Source: Symsagittifera roscoffensis
Taxonomy: Eukaryota; Xenacoelomorpha; Acoela; Convolutidae
Direction of reading: 5' to 3'
DNA: 60,000 bases
NCBI RefSeq assembly: GCF_963678635.1
Contig: NC_087068.1
Coordinates: 3,350,001 to 3,410,000 of the forward strand
This document shows positions 12,791 to 24,319 of the stretch, piece by piece. Below the pieces are notes generated by a model. That model had not been told where the DNA came from. It did no database searches and worked only from the letters and a program-made list of their open reading frames with translations. The translations under genes and the position numbers were made by a program. The first letter of the stretch is position 1. Every line of letters begins with the position of its first letter.

Positions 12791-14270
12791 TACACGCGAG
12801 AAATTATGACTAGGATTAATGAGAATGGTCCCTAAAATTAGCATTAGATGTAACAGAGCTGAGAATTGAATTATACAACGTTACAAATTTTTCACTTTTT
12901 GAGATGGGAGAAAGAACGAACACTGAGGATTAAAAAACACGCGGGTACAAAATTTCCGCCATTTGAGATGGAAAGAAGACCGAACACTATATCCACTAAC
13001 TTAGCTCAAGCTAGCAACCAAAACCATTTGAATTGGGTCAAAGTAAAACTAGCTACCGTTTCAGGCAGAAAAACTAGAGATGAATGACGTGGAATGCTGG
13101 TCCAAAGATTAGATCGTTTTTAGGCGCAGAGCATGAAGAAACTAACATCCGGAGAATGAAGCTATTAAAATCAGATATCCATAGAAAGCTAAAGAAATTA
13201 GAAAAACTTGGGACAAAAATTTAAAGGAAAAATTAGACAAGTAGCCCGAAAAACATACATCTCACACGCCGCTTGGTTACACACATTCGGGAAACAGCCT
13301 ATGCTTCTAAGAAACAGAGCAGTTGCTTTCGTACTTAACCAAAAATTATATGGAAACTTCGAACCAACACTAAGAGATGAATTTGTCGAGTACAAGTATG
13401 ACCGTCATAACAGGAGCCACGGTTTTTAAACATCAAAAATCTAGAGGCAAAAGCAAACCCCATCTTTGTCAAAACAACGGAGGTTCAAAACCACTGTGGC
13501 AATCCCACCAGAAAAATCACGGAAAAAAAACGAGAAGACAAACACAACAAGAAATCAGACCAACTGGTACAAAGTACAAGTAAGCAACAAGATAAGATCG
13601 GAAGAGGCGCTCTACGACAACACGTAACGTACAGATGACAGGAGGCGCCCCAAACCGAGAGAAACATAATTCACATTACCCGCATCATCGGCGTCTGACT
13701 CCGAAGTATCACCATCATCGTCACCATCCGAGAATGAGACAATATCAGAACCGGCTGACAAGAGAAATGAAACCAAAAGAATCAGCCACCAAAAAGGATA
13801 TCGACGCGAATAACGACCGGACACTCAGCACAAAATTTGGGAACCCAGTGCCAATTTTGCACGTACAAAAAACTAAGCGGAGCAAAACAAAAAGTCATCG
13901 CCGAGTAAGGATGCACCACCACAAAAAACGTTGACAGCGGCTATGGCTACCCAGGAGTGCATAACATACCAAAAAGAAGTAAAAGCTCGCGGAACTTTTT
14001 TATTTCACTTGAACCGACAGCAGCAGCTACGGTTGAGGCAATTTCATCACCAGAAGTGATAAAACAGTCCACAGGTAGCGAATCAGACGGGACAAGCGCA
14101 CAAGGAAGCGAATGCAGCGCCAAAGGATAGAAAAGAGGCCAGAAGAAAACACAAAGAACAAGAGAACAGAAACTGAAGAAGACGTGAGGGAAACATGAGT
14201 ATAACTCCCCAAAAAAAAACTATGAAATCATTGGAATTTGGAGTGTGGCGGCGGGGGGGGGTCTTATCCA

Positions 14271-16010
14271 TCCGGGTGGATATATATTTTATACTATTTT
14301 TTATCTGTAAGATAGCCATTCTAAGTTATTCGATGTGCTATATTATTTAAGTTTTGCCGTTAATGCCATGTTAATCTGGTGACAGTCACGGCAGCAGTAA
14401 AGTCGTTGATACTTCACAAAACGAAAGAGAGAGACCATTTTCCACGATTTGTTAATATTGATCAGTAAAAATAGACCTTCTATCGGAATCTGTTTCTACT
14501 TGAGAAAGATTAGGATTTGCCAAATGATAGAATACTCCAAATGGTAGTTACCAGCAAAAGCCGACCGAAGGCTAAAAATAAGTTTAACACACCCTCACAT
14601 ACACGTAAACACTTTCTCCCTTACGCACACACATACACACACACCAATTAGAACGGGGAGCATGCTGACCCTAACTGTTGCTCGAAACTTATTAATGAAT
14701 CTATCAAATCTCGATAGATCCTTTTTTATAAAGAACTTGTATTTGAGTGTTCATTGATGAACAGGTTGATTAGGTATTGCACAAAAAGCCATTTTTTATT
14801 TCGTCCGTTTTTTTGTTTTCTTTTCAAGAGAAAACCTTAAAATTTGCTTAGGCTCAGTTTTGTTGTTTTAATCAACCCCCAAACTACTCAGTAACAACGA
14901 AGAAGCACGTTGATCTTATCTTTTTCCGCTGAATTTTTCTTTTCAACCTTTTTTTTTCTTCTTGCCAACTTCGATTCGAGTGTTTTTTAATGAGGTGATT
15001 TTGTAAGTTTTAATGAACACACAATTACATTTTTTGAGGCGTTTTTTTTTGTTTCTTCAGGAAAAAATCTAAGAAACTTGTTCATGCTTAAAATCATAAT
15101 TGTTCCATTTGATTTTTGATTCTTCCATAGCTTATTTTGAATTAATTTTGAATGTGGATTATTTTTTGAACGTTTCAACAGGCAAAAAATACTTTATTTG
15201 ACCGGTTTTCTTTGATTGGGCTTGTTCTAAAAAAAAATCAACACATAAACTTTGCAAAAAGGAAAGAGCTTGAACGAGATATATTTTTTTATGCTATCTG
15301 AAAAATGAAAAGAAGTCAAATTATTCGTTCAATTTTGTCGCAAGAAATTGTTCCGTTTACAAAACAAAATTGATTACTTTTTCCTATTTTTGCTTGTTTT
15401 CGAAACAGCTTAGCTAGAAATAACCAAATTAACTAACACTCTCACTAACTCCACCCTTTACCACAGTAAATGGAGGATTATGTTGAGGCGTACTTTTTGG
15501 CTCATAATTTTGATCCAATCATTTTTTCTCTTCAACAACTTGTGCTGAAATGTTAATAAAATAAATGATTGACTAATTTTCAATGAACAAAGGGAAGTCA
15601 ATATTTTAGGTTGGGTGATTTTTCAAATTTAAGCGTGACAAAAAGTCTTTAACTTCAATCTTGCTTAACTTTGATTATTTAATTTTCTCAATGTTTGATA
15701 CAGAAAAATTCAGAAGTGGTTAAACTTTAATTTTCCCAGCGCAAAAAATACAACTTATTTACCTAGTTTTTTTTGAACTAGCTCCACAAAAAAGCGCTGG
15801 TTGATTTTTTTATTTCTGGGCATAAAACTGTTGACTTTAAAACTCACTTCAGCTTAGTTTCTTGACAAGTTTTCGATGAGAAACCACAGCTGATCATGCA
15901 AACGATAGATAGATGTCTTTAAGATCTTCCGATTAGTTTAGTGCCTCACAGATCTTGTTTGGCTTATTTTTTAAACATTTGAATCAACTGTTTACAATCA
16001 AATTTGACTA
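14271..16010. other. Non-coding, AT-rich; CA-rich microsatellite
   Basis: No gene signal. A CA/CACACA-rich stretch lies at about 14583-14645. Long A and T runs dominate 14780-15560. Confidence 0.45.
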
Positions 16011-16019
16011 GGCACAACA

Positions 16020-16370
16020 ATGAAAAGCTCGAGTTTGCCATCTGAAGGTGTGGAACCAATCGTTTCAACTGATCAGTCAACCTCTTCGAGAAATTCAAAA
16101 ACTTCGTCATTTTCCGATAGTTATGAGTCTCACAATGATCTCCTCCTAGTAAAAACGACTGAACTTTCACTGCAAGAGAAAAAGAGAACAACCAGAGTTT
16201 TCAATCAAAAGTTAGGCCTAAAACAAGAGTTAGGCCTAAAACGCCCAAGGGATCCAGTAAAACCTAATAACATCCCAGAAGAAAGTAGAGCAAAAACAAC
16301 AACAACAAGTACGATTATTCTTAGCTTCATGTACCTATTAACTGAGTGTGATAAACCAGCCAAAGTATAA
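16020..16370 (+). CDS. Hypothetical Ser/Thr-rich open frame, 116 aa
   Basis: ATG at 16020 in a good context (ACAACAATGA, A at -3). The product is hydrophilic, starts MKSSSLPSEGVEPIVSTDQS, has a Ser-rich first third, and a basic middle with a direct repeat (LGLKQELGLKR, from a tandem of GTTAGGCCTAAAAC at about 16212-16240). It ends with a Thr run and a short hydrophobic tail. There is no known domain. The base composition is more gene-like than the flanks, but length and low complexity leave it uncertain; it could be a first exon or chance. Confidence 0.28.
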   Translation: MKSSSLPSEGVEPIVSTDQSTSSRNSKTSSFSDSYESHNDLLLVKTTELSLQEKKRTTRVFNQKLGLKQELGLKRPRDPVKPNNIPEESRAKTTTTSTIILSFMYLLTECDKPAKV

Positions 16371-16379
16371 ACCAATCAA

Positions 16380-18520
16380 AAATGTGCAAATTGTATGAAT
16401 TAGCCGAAAAGTTACGTCGTTTGAAACCAAAATATTTAAGCCAGCCGAAAAGTAACATCATATGATTCAAATTTGCATAACTTTCGTAACTGTTATAAAA
16501 TTATTACATAACTATTATATAACAATTACGCATTTTCGGATGGTTTATATGGCAGCTGGTGTATACATCGGCTGGTTTATGTAACACCATATTAGGCATA
16601 TTCAATGAAAATATTGTCGGTTGAGTTTGTAAATTGATTAAGTGATTCAGAAAAAAAAACAACGACATAGTTTCAGTTTTTCAAACGATTGACAAACAAA
16701 ATCAGGTGAAAAACACTAAAAGAAAACTCCGAGAGTCTGCAATTTTACGCCTTTTTTCTATGCAACCTCTGTGGTGGAGCTGCAAAGTACTGACTAATAA
16801 TGTTTGTGATATTTGAAAGTCCTGTTATAGTACCTGTTTTACAAATTTTGTACCTAAATATGGATGACGAACGGGAGAGCGACAGTATTTAAAGTCAAGT
16901 AGTATAATTAGAGGTTTCAAGTAAAAAAATTCTCAAAATAATTCCCAGTTTAAATAAGTTGAATACTTTTTTTAAGGATTTTTGAAATTTTTGGACTTCG
17001 TTCCCCAATTCTAGATGTTTTGAAGTTTTTGAGCAATTTATCTTTATTTACAAAAAAAAAATTAGGGCATAATTTGTTTCTAATTGCATTTCAAAATTCG
17101 ACTGACGTAACTAAGGGTTGTCATTTTGAAATAAAGAGTGCAATGATATGAATAACGATATTGTGGACTTAACTTGCCTCGTTTTTAAACAGTAACATTC
17201 CACATAAAATCTTAGCCTCGGATGTAGGCTTAAAAATTTGTGCCTAAACTTGCATCGGTTTGCTGTCCTAGAATTCTTGCAATTTGTTGCTATTTTTCTG
17301 AGAAAATCAGAGTTTTGGTATTCTGATTTCGGCCCGTTTTGGACCGCTTCAGTCCCATATGGTAGATAACTAGATTTTTAGCCAATCATTACAATGGAAA
17401 AATAATTCAGGCCAATCAAAATTGAGTATTTAACAATCTCTTCAAACTTGATTGTTTCTTAAACTTGATCAAATTCAGAAAAATCATTTTTAAGGAGGCA
17501 TACATTTCCAAACTTCCCGCAATGAATACGCTTTGGAAAAAACTCTGGATTACCGACATAAGTAAAACGTACACAAAACTTTAAAAAAATTCTCAAATCT
17601 GCACATATTATACTTGTTTTAACCGACTTTTATTTATTTATTTTGGCTTCTATTTGTGCATAAACTTTTCAATGAATCACAACTTCTACTGATTTTGATT
17701 AGTTGAAACTTTCCTCATTTGGTCGCTCCATCATGATTTTTGATGGAATAATTTAGAGTTTTGCATAATAACGCAAAAGATGTTTTTTTTTCTTGATTTA
17801 ACCACAAGTTTTGAGGCCCACAACTGAAATTTTTTTTATCATAATCGGAAACCCCTGTCTTTCTCAGTTAATGATCAAATTACATTAAACCTAATAATGT
17901 TGCAAAGTTTTTAACTTATGAAAGTCACTATTGAATATTCTTTATTGCCAAACCTCTATAAATTTCAGAAACAAAATCGTACTGAAAGTTTTAAAATACA
18001 TAATTGTGGAAGAGTTTTTCAATTGATTCGAACTGATTCTTGCAATTTATGAAAATTTTCAAAATTATATTTTTAAAGAATTTTTGTTTAAAAAGTTTCA
18101 AAAGAACACAAGACACTTTCAGCAGCAAACAAAAAAATAAAAAGCAAATAAGAAAATTTCAAAACCAAAACAAAACTATAATTCAATTTACTATAATTTA
18201 TAAAAACCCTACAATTTATATACCTTAGTTTTTTAAATTTCAAGTGCAAAATTACTAATCATTTAAAAATGAGTATCTTGAAAGGTTATTAAATACGCAA
18301 ACTCCACTTTTTAAGTTTCTTAGTTTTTTTATGAAACAAAAATCTAGTTTATTGCTGAACCATGTGTAGATCTTCTCGTGGTCTTCCTGTAAATGACCAG
18401 CAAAACTGCACTCCTAGCTAACTGAGCGCATTAAAACTGGTCTATGCGAAATTATTGCTATTTGCATCTACTTTTCAGTTTTGCAAGAAATGATTCCGAC
18501 AAAAATCAGTTTATAGTTTC
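16380..18520. other. AT-rich non-coding
   Basis: No gene seen. A short repeat of an AGCCGAAAAGT phrase lies at 16402 and 16443. The rest is unremarkable, with many homopolymer runs. Confidence 0.4.
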
Positions 18521-18959
18521 AGCTTCAAACTATGTGCTAAATGTTGTAATGGAAAATGATGCTTCAATTGCAAACAAAATTTTTTTCAAACAAGTGAAGC
18601 GGAGAACCTTGTTGAAAAAAGGCTGAAAAACCAAGCTGAACCGAAAATTTTGCATGTCTTGATGAAGGACAGGTAGAGGCAAGCAGATATTTTTTGAATT
18701 TGTTATACTGATGCGCGACGAAATGCGTGATTCCAAAAACTGGATTTTGCCCAAAACCAAAATAGTTTGTCTACTAAAATCATTGAGTGAAAATTTTGGA
18801 ATATCTCTTATCAAAATTTAAGGAGTAGCAGCTGTTGCAGGAAAAATTGCGCAATCGCTTGATTCGATTGAATTTTTAAACTCAGATTTGATAGGGTACT
18901 TTTTAAGAAAATTCTAAAAAACTGTTCAATTTCAAAAATTTGACTTTCCTAAATCTGCA

Positions 18960-20190
18960 TTTTTTTCCTGCTAAAAGTAGGTAGTGGCCGGTAAAGAAAA
19001 GAAGATTCCCAAAGTTGATTTTTTTCCATTGAACGCTTAAGCTGAGAACTAAGCGGTAATTTTCGAGTAAAAAAACTTCCAAAAAACCGTAAGAGATACA
19101 AAACTTTCACTTGTTTGTAGTCCATAACTTTTTTTGGACAAAACTGGGCTTAGAAACTTTTAAAGATAAGTTTTCGACAAACTGTTTTGTCGAATTAACC
19201 TATGATATCAAATTTAGCAGGATAGTTATCAAAATTTTTTTAAAAAACTGTCAACGAACCAGATAGTTAAAACTTCTAAAAGGCATAACTATATTTTTAT
19301 AAAAATTGGGACTGGACGCTTATGCAATGAGGATTTACCTAACCTTTAATTTCAATTGAACCCATAACACAGGTTTGTTGGCATAGTAGTTCTCGAGAAA
19401 AGCTAAGAAAATTAAAAAAACGGTCAAAAAATTGTAGTATTTTAGTCTGCAAAGGGGCTTTCCACAACCCATTCTATGGATTGAACCCAAATTGCCAGAT
19501 ATGGGAGTGTTTTTTTTTGGTAAAATTTAGAAATTGTTTTTTTTTCCGACCACAATAACTTTTTATTTAAAAAATTTGTGAGTGGCCGCTCATCCAATAT
19601 AGCTTCAGTTTATCCGTTTTTCCCATTAAAAGCACAACCTCAGGTTTGGAAGGTTAATTTTGATAAAAGTTTTAAGAAATTCAAAAAGACAGTCAAAAAT
19701 TTCACTTTTCCGAGGGCCATAAAATTTTTGTGTCAAAACAATTTGGGTGTAATCGGGTATGCAAAGGTGTGTATTTTGTTGACAAAAATCAAGGAATATA
19801 GAAAAAAAAGCTCAAGAAAAGCTCAGAAATCAAAAAGATAGGGGAGTCTATTTTTCGGTGAAATTCATGAACTTAAAAAAAGCTTAAAAAAGCCATTTTC
19901 GAGGACCATGACTTATGCGTTAAAAAATGTGAACGCACGCTAATTCAGGAGAGTTTCCCATTATCCGTTATCACCGTTAAACCTACAATCTCAGGTATGG
20001 GTAGTTAGTTTTCGAGAAAATTCAAAAATATTCAAGAACTTCACTACTCCGAGGGCCATAAGTTTATCAGAAAAAAAGACCTTTTTGGCTTTGACGCTTA
20101 CGGTGAGGCGCTTTTCAAATCCGCTTTTCGAAGTCATTGAAACAAAAATCTCAGATCTGAAAAAAAGGGGTCAACGAGCTCGAAGAAAGA
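18960..20190. repeat. Degenerate tandem array, 150-190-bp unit
   Basis: A phrase of the form CGAGGGCCATAA/CTT followed by a T-rich stretch recurs at about 19122, 19283, 19551, 19716, 19905 and 20055, with spacing 150-190 bp (one interval is 268). Each is followed by a GTGGCCGCTCATCC-like or equivalent segment, then a CTCAGGTTTGGA-like segment and a TTTCGAGAAAATTC-like segment. Copies are heavily diverged. Open frames inside it (such as 19578-19841) are by-products. Confidence 0.6.
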
Positions 20191-20477
20191 TAGAAAATAT
20201 TTTTTTTTGGTACTTTTCCATTCTTTGAGTTCTGTCGTAATTTTTTTAGAAACTAACGTTCCGAAGTTTCTTTAAATGTATATAAGAGAAAACTTCTATC
20301 ACAAAAAATAACAAGCCCAACGGTAGTCAGAAAATCAAACAAAATGAATTTCAATTGAGACATTCGAAGTGAGCTGAAATCACAAATTTGACACTTTGGA
20401 CACTAGGCAATTAATTTAACGCCCAGAGGACAAAAATCTCACGCTTTCATTTACTAATCTGTCGATATGCCTCTTGA

Positions 20478-20712
20478 CTATGCTTGCATTTTCACTGCTA
20501 CTGCAGGTAGAGCAGTGGTACAAAATTGTGAAGAAGTTTGCCATGGATTTGAGTTGATCGAGGCTTTGCAAATACACTGATCTTTGCAGCAATTTGTTTT
20601 ATCGCAGTTGCGAGGAAGGAATATCAAGCGAAGGAAGATGACTTTATGCGTACAAATTTCATAGTATGTTTGTTCAGCGGCCACTTTACAAGATTGACTA
20701 TTTAAAGTTATC
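20478..20712 (-). CDS. Possible Cys-rich terminal exon
   Basis: On the minus strand an acceptor-like AATTGACAG is followed by an open frame to a TAG at 20478-20480. The peptide has nine cysteines in about 75 residues (SQSCKVAAEQTYYEIC, RNCDKTNCCKDQCIC, SSQFC), which would suit a disulphide-bonded extracellular module. I recognise no family. The region is less AT-rich than its flanks. No companion exon could be traced, and the plus strand has a shorter open frame over the same bases, so this is a candidate only. Confidence 0.3.
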
Positions 20713-20739
20713 GCTGTCAATTTATCTTTTTAATTAACT

Positions 20740-22040
20740 TCTATTAATGCTTCTAATTTAACATCAACTTATTTATTGCTCAATAAACGCGTGTGATATC
20801 AAAACAAAAACTGAAGAACTTCGTCCCAAGAGGATTTAGTCCTATGAGGGGTTCAATACTCGGGGATTATATGCGGTGGGATTTCATCCTGCGGAATTTA
20901 GTCCGCAGAGGAATCAATTTTGATCGTAATTGAGCAATTCGAGGTTTTCTTTATGCTCGTTTGGTGTTTCATGTTCTCTGCGCGCTTATGCCAGTCCTAA
21001 AATTTAATCTTGATGTTAGTGCTAGAGGTTCGTATATACAATTTACAAAACTTACATTCAACCAATGCATCAATATAATAAGTTGATATTTGGAACTGCT
21101 ACTAAAACTTAGGTTTTGAAGACAATTTTAAGTTTTGTTACATCAAGGAATTGCATATATGAGATAAACAGTCCTCCTTCAAACTGCACACCACTAAACT
21201 GTGTTAACACCTGCATAAAAAATGAAATATTGGAGTTAATAACTAAAACCATAAGACGGCAGCACCCATGCTTAATAATCAATAAAATAACCAGCAAACG
21301 AGAAATTTTTGACACATTCTCAAATACCAAACGAAAAATGACGAGCCACAAGAAAAAACTCAAAAAAAAGGGTTCGTTCATTATTTAATAATTTCTATGC
21401 ATTAGACAAAAAAATTAATTGAGGACTCACTGAACTGTCTAAATAGTCAATTAAATTCAATTCTGCATCGCATACGAGATCTTTTCATTTGCGACAACGA
21501 GTTTTTGATGAAAGTTTTTTGTTAATAGAAATTCGACTGCATTCTTTGTTGTTTGCTTATGAAGACACCACGCGATAGGCAGCTAACTGGCCTTTTTTGG
21601 TGTTTTTCCAATATGGGATTTTTTATATTGTTTTGAGTTATGTTAACAATAATCAAGTATGTTCCCTTCTTGAAAACGAACTTATTATGACTATTAAGTT
21701 GCTGCATGATAAGCTATCAGCATTTAACATTTAAAAAAAATCTTGATGCACTAAGTTTCGTCAAATGTCAGTCAGGCCAATTTTGAACCAATATATTTTG
21801 TTTTAAGCCCAAAACAGCTGTGTTCAATTTTTTAGATTCAGATTCTGTTTTCATACCTGATAGTGAAAAAACATCTGACAACAGATTCAATTCGGAAAAA
21901 CGAATTCAACATAACAGCCACAAAACTATCAACACCAGATATTGCAATTTAGAGCAAAATTTAAAAAAAAAAACAACCAGTTGAAAATCATACACTTGAA
22001 ATAGTTGAACTTGTTGCAATGTTGTTTGAATTGATGAATA
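20740..22040. other. No gene seen
   Basis: AT-rich. Overlapping 90-codon frames on both strands at 21109-21388 have no recognisable content. Confidence 0.35.
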
Positions 22041-22047
22041 ATTTTGC

Positions 22048-22958
22048 CTACAATTCGTAAATATCTAAGGCCAGTGGATATTCTTTTTCGGCAATAACGT
22101 CAATGATTTTTTCTGGCTGGCTCTCAGGTTCTGTAGTAATTGTTGAAACTAAAAGTTTCTCCTTTTGATTTTCCTTTGCTGTGATTGACCTGATCGAATC
22201 GGTGCTTCGGTTTGGACTCTCTTCTGCTGAATGCAATGACGACTCTTCTACACATATAGATTCAGTGGTTTCTGCTTTCCTTAAGGAGCGAGAAAGCTGC
22301 TCTGCATTATTCTGTGTGTCCCGGGTAAAAACCCCATTGCAGTGACTCATCATTGTTTTGGGTTTTCCTTGGATTATATTTGACGGTTGTTTCTCTTCGT
22401 GAATTACACTTACATGTTTTTTGAGACTGTTGGAGCGACTGAACCTTTGATGGCAGATGTGGCATTGGTATGGTTTCACACCCGTATGCGTCCTCAAGTG
22501 TCTATTACGATGAGAAGAGTGAGTGAATCTTTGACCACATACATCGCATGCAAATGGCTTCTCTCCAGTGTGAATGCGCTTGTGTATTTTAAGATGGCTT
22601 CTCTCTGTGAACCTTTGCACACATACATCGCATGCGAATGGCTTTTCTCCAGTGTGATACCTTTTGTGTGTTTTGAGATGATGAAGAAGTGAGAATCTAT
22701 CTCCGCATATATCACACGCATAAGGCCTCTCACCAGTGTGAACTAATTTGTGTCTCTGTAGATGAGGTTGCTGGTTGAATGTCTTCTCGCATATTTCACA
22801 TACAAATGGTCTCTCTCCTGTGTGAATTCGCATATGTTTTTCCAAATCTGCAGCACTGCTACATATCTTACCGCATATTTTGCATTCTTTATTACGCACA
22901 CTCAGAGATTGCAGAGATCCCCTCAGTGAACTCTTCTGGCTCCTTATAGATCCTTTCT
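22048..22958 (-). CDS. PRDM9-like gene, terminal exon: six C2H2 zinc fingers
   Basis: Six C2H2 fingers, C-x2-C-x12-H-x3-H (last one x4), separated mostly by TGEKP/TGERP linkers, predict sequence-specific DNA binding in the nucleus. Finger 1 (CKICGKICSSAADLEKH) has Cys in place of the core Phe and finger 5 has Arg in place of the core Leu. DNA-contact residues at -1,2,3,6 read SADK, QPHR, LHHT, ESHI, HSHR and RNSK, all different. A Ser/Glu-rich tail of about 120 residues follows, ending at TAG 22048-22050. There is no ATG before finger 1: an in-frame TAA lies just upstream, so the exon must be entered by splicing. TGAATGTAG|AG (AG at 22960-22959) fits, and its phase joins the donor at 31045. 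A stand-alone zinc-finger pseudogene is the alternative. Confidence 0.8.
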
Positions 22959-23064
22959 CTACATTCAAAATTTAACCTAATAAGAGATATAATTTTGAAC
23001 AATGTTAGCTAAACACCTAGATACATCATAAATGTTACTCAATTGCAAAAAATAGAAATGAATA

Positions 23065-23502
23065 CAGGGGCGGATTTAGGGGGGGGGCGGGGGGGGGGGG
23101 GCGGACGCCCCCCCCTCAGGGATTCGACCACCTGCCGACCCAAAGGGTCCCCCCTTTGGTACTTTTTAAGAAATCAAATTTTTGCCGACCGACCCTAAAA
23201 ATTTTCTAAAGGCGCCTTCGGCGCTAATATATACTAGCTTTGAGGGGGAGCGCGCGCCAAAAAAACGCGATTTTTTTTGTCAAAATTTTTCAAAAAGTGC
23301 CTAAAAACGCCTTTTTTGACCTGTTTTTTCAAAAATTTGCCTGCGGCGCAAAAAATTTGGCCAAAATAGGGACAAAACTGTGCTTTGGGAGAGCTCGAAA
23401 AATCAATTTGGTCGACCTAAAAAAAAAAAAAAGGTCGTCAAAATTTTCGAAAATTTTTTGAAAATCCGCCCCCCCCTCGAGAAAATCCTAGATCCGCCCC
23501 TG
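23065..23502. mobile_element. hAT-type MITE with 8-bp target duplication
   Basis: Terminal inverted repeats CAGGGGCGGATTTAGG (left) and the complement of CAGGGGCGGATCTAGG (right) differ at one of 16 positions. The element is flanked by a perfect 8-bp direct repeat AATGAATA at 23057-23064 and 23503-23510. It is 438 bp, non-coding, with long G and C runs at the ends and a GAGCGCGCGCC block inside. TIR start CAGGGG and 8-bp TSD are hAT hallmarks. It lies about 100 bp upstream of the zinc-finger exon, inside the last intron of the PRDM9-like gene. Confidence 0.88.
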
Positions 23503-23585
23503 AATGAATATCCCAATTTATGCTCTTGTAGATTTCAAAGATCTTGTTACAATCTGAATTACTGTGGTTATTATTGGAATTAATA

Positions 23586-24313
23586 CAGTGCTGATTTAAA
23601 TTAACCGGACAAAACGCGTTAAACTTGAAATTTAAAACGCGTTTTCTCAAATTAGGTTAAGTTTAGGTGAAAACTTATGAAGACAGGAGTTGCTTAAAAT
23701 TTTTGCAGAATTAATATGGTGTAATTTGTTTTGCAAAATTCGGGCCCAAATTTATACCCCAAAAATGGGATTTTTTTCTTTTCTTAATTAATCAAAAATT
23801 ACGCCAAAAAAACCCAGCCGATCACAGACATAATTATATCAAAGAAAACGCTTTACGTAGCCCAACAAACTTTAACAAGGGTTTATTCACCAAAACATTG
23901 TTTAAGTTAATTAATTTTTGTTTGATAGACAAAAAAGGTCGTTTTTACTATATAAAAACCAATTTTTTATTTAAAAACAATTTTTAAACGGATTGCAAAT
24001 TTTTTTGAGAATATTCCCTTTTTAAAGTTTGTTGGGCTACGTAAGGCGCTCTTTTTGATATAATTATGTCTGTGATCGACAGGGTATTTTCAACGTAATT
24101 TTTGATTAACTAAGAAAAGCCAAAATGACCCATTTTTGGGGTAAAATTTTGGGCCCGAATTTTGCAAAACAAATTACATCATATTAATCCTGCAAAAATT
24201 TTAAGCAACTCCTGTCTTCATAAGTTTTCACCTAAACTTAACCTAATTTGAGAAAACGCGTTTTAAATTTCAAGTTTAACGCGTTTTGTCCGGTTAATTT
24301 AAATCCAGCACTG
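23586..24313. mobile_element. 728-bp foldback element, TA flanks
   Basis: The two halves are inverted copies: CAGTGCTG..TTTAAATTA at the left matches its complement at the right, and arms of more than 300 bp remain alignable, including CCGGACAAAACGCGTTAAAC and CAGGAGTTGCTTAAAATTTT. The element is flanked by TA on both sides (23584-23585 and 24314-24315), the target duplication of Tc1/mariner elements. No coding content is present. A transcript across it would form a very long hairpin. A second copy is at 44031-44541. Confidence 0.85.
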
Positions 24314-24319
24314 TACATC

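Larger units (their letters stand above)
11090..14270 (+). mobile_element. Relic of a Gypsy (Ty3-type) LTR retrotransposon
   Basis: Plus-strand remnants of Gypsy pol run from about 11110 (a phrase resembling the linker before RT) through reverse transcriptase (11507-12100) and RNase H (12342-12790). The 12800-14220 stretch keeps the same A- and C-rich composition and probably holds the decayed integrase and tail, though only weak hints are readable. A purine/G-rich run at about 14232-14261 could be the polypurine tract next to the 3' LTR. No matching LTR pair was found. It lies in the same orientation as the BEL/Pao relic just upstream. Confidence 0.68.

Noticed and set aside
13635-13934. His/Arg-rich 99-codon frame
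   Set aside because: Lies in the decayed Gypsy tail, with a low-complexity CATCAT run; no domain.
22387-22733. Frames overlapping the zinc-finger exon in other frames and on the other strand
   Set aside because: Shadows of the periodic finger-coding DNA.
23073-23115. Long G/C runs that could form a G-quadruplex
   Set aside because: They are the end segment of the MITE; run lengths may be sequencing-limited, so no structural claim is made.
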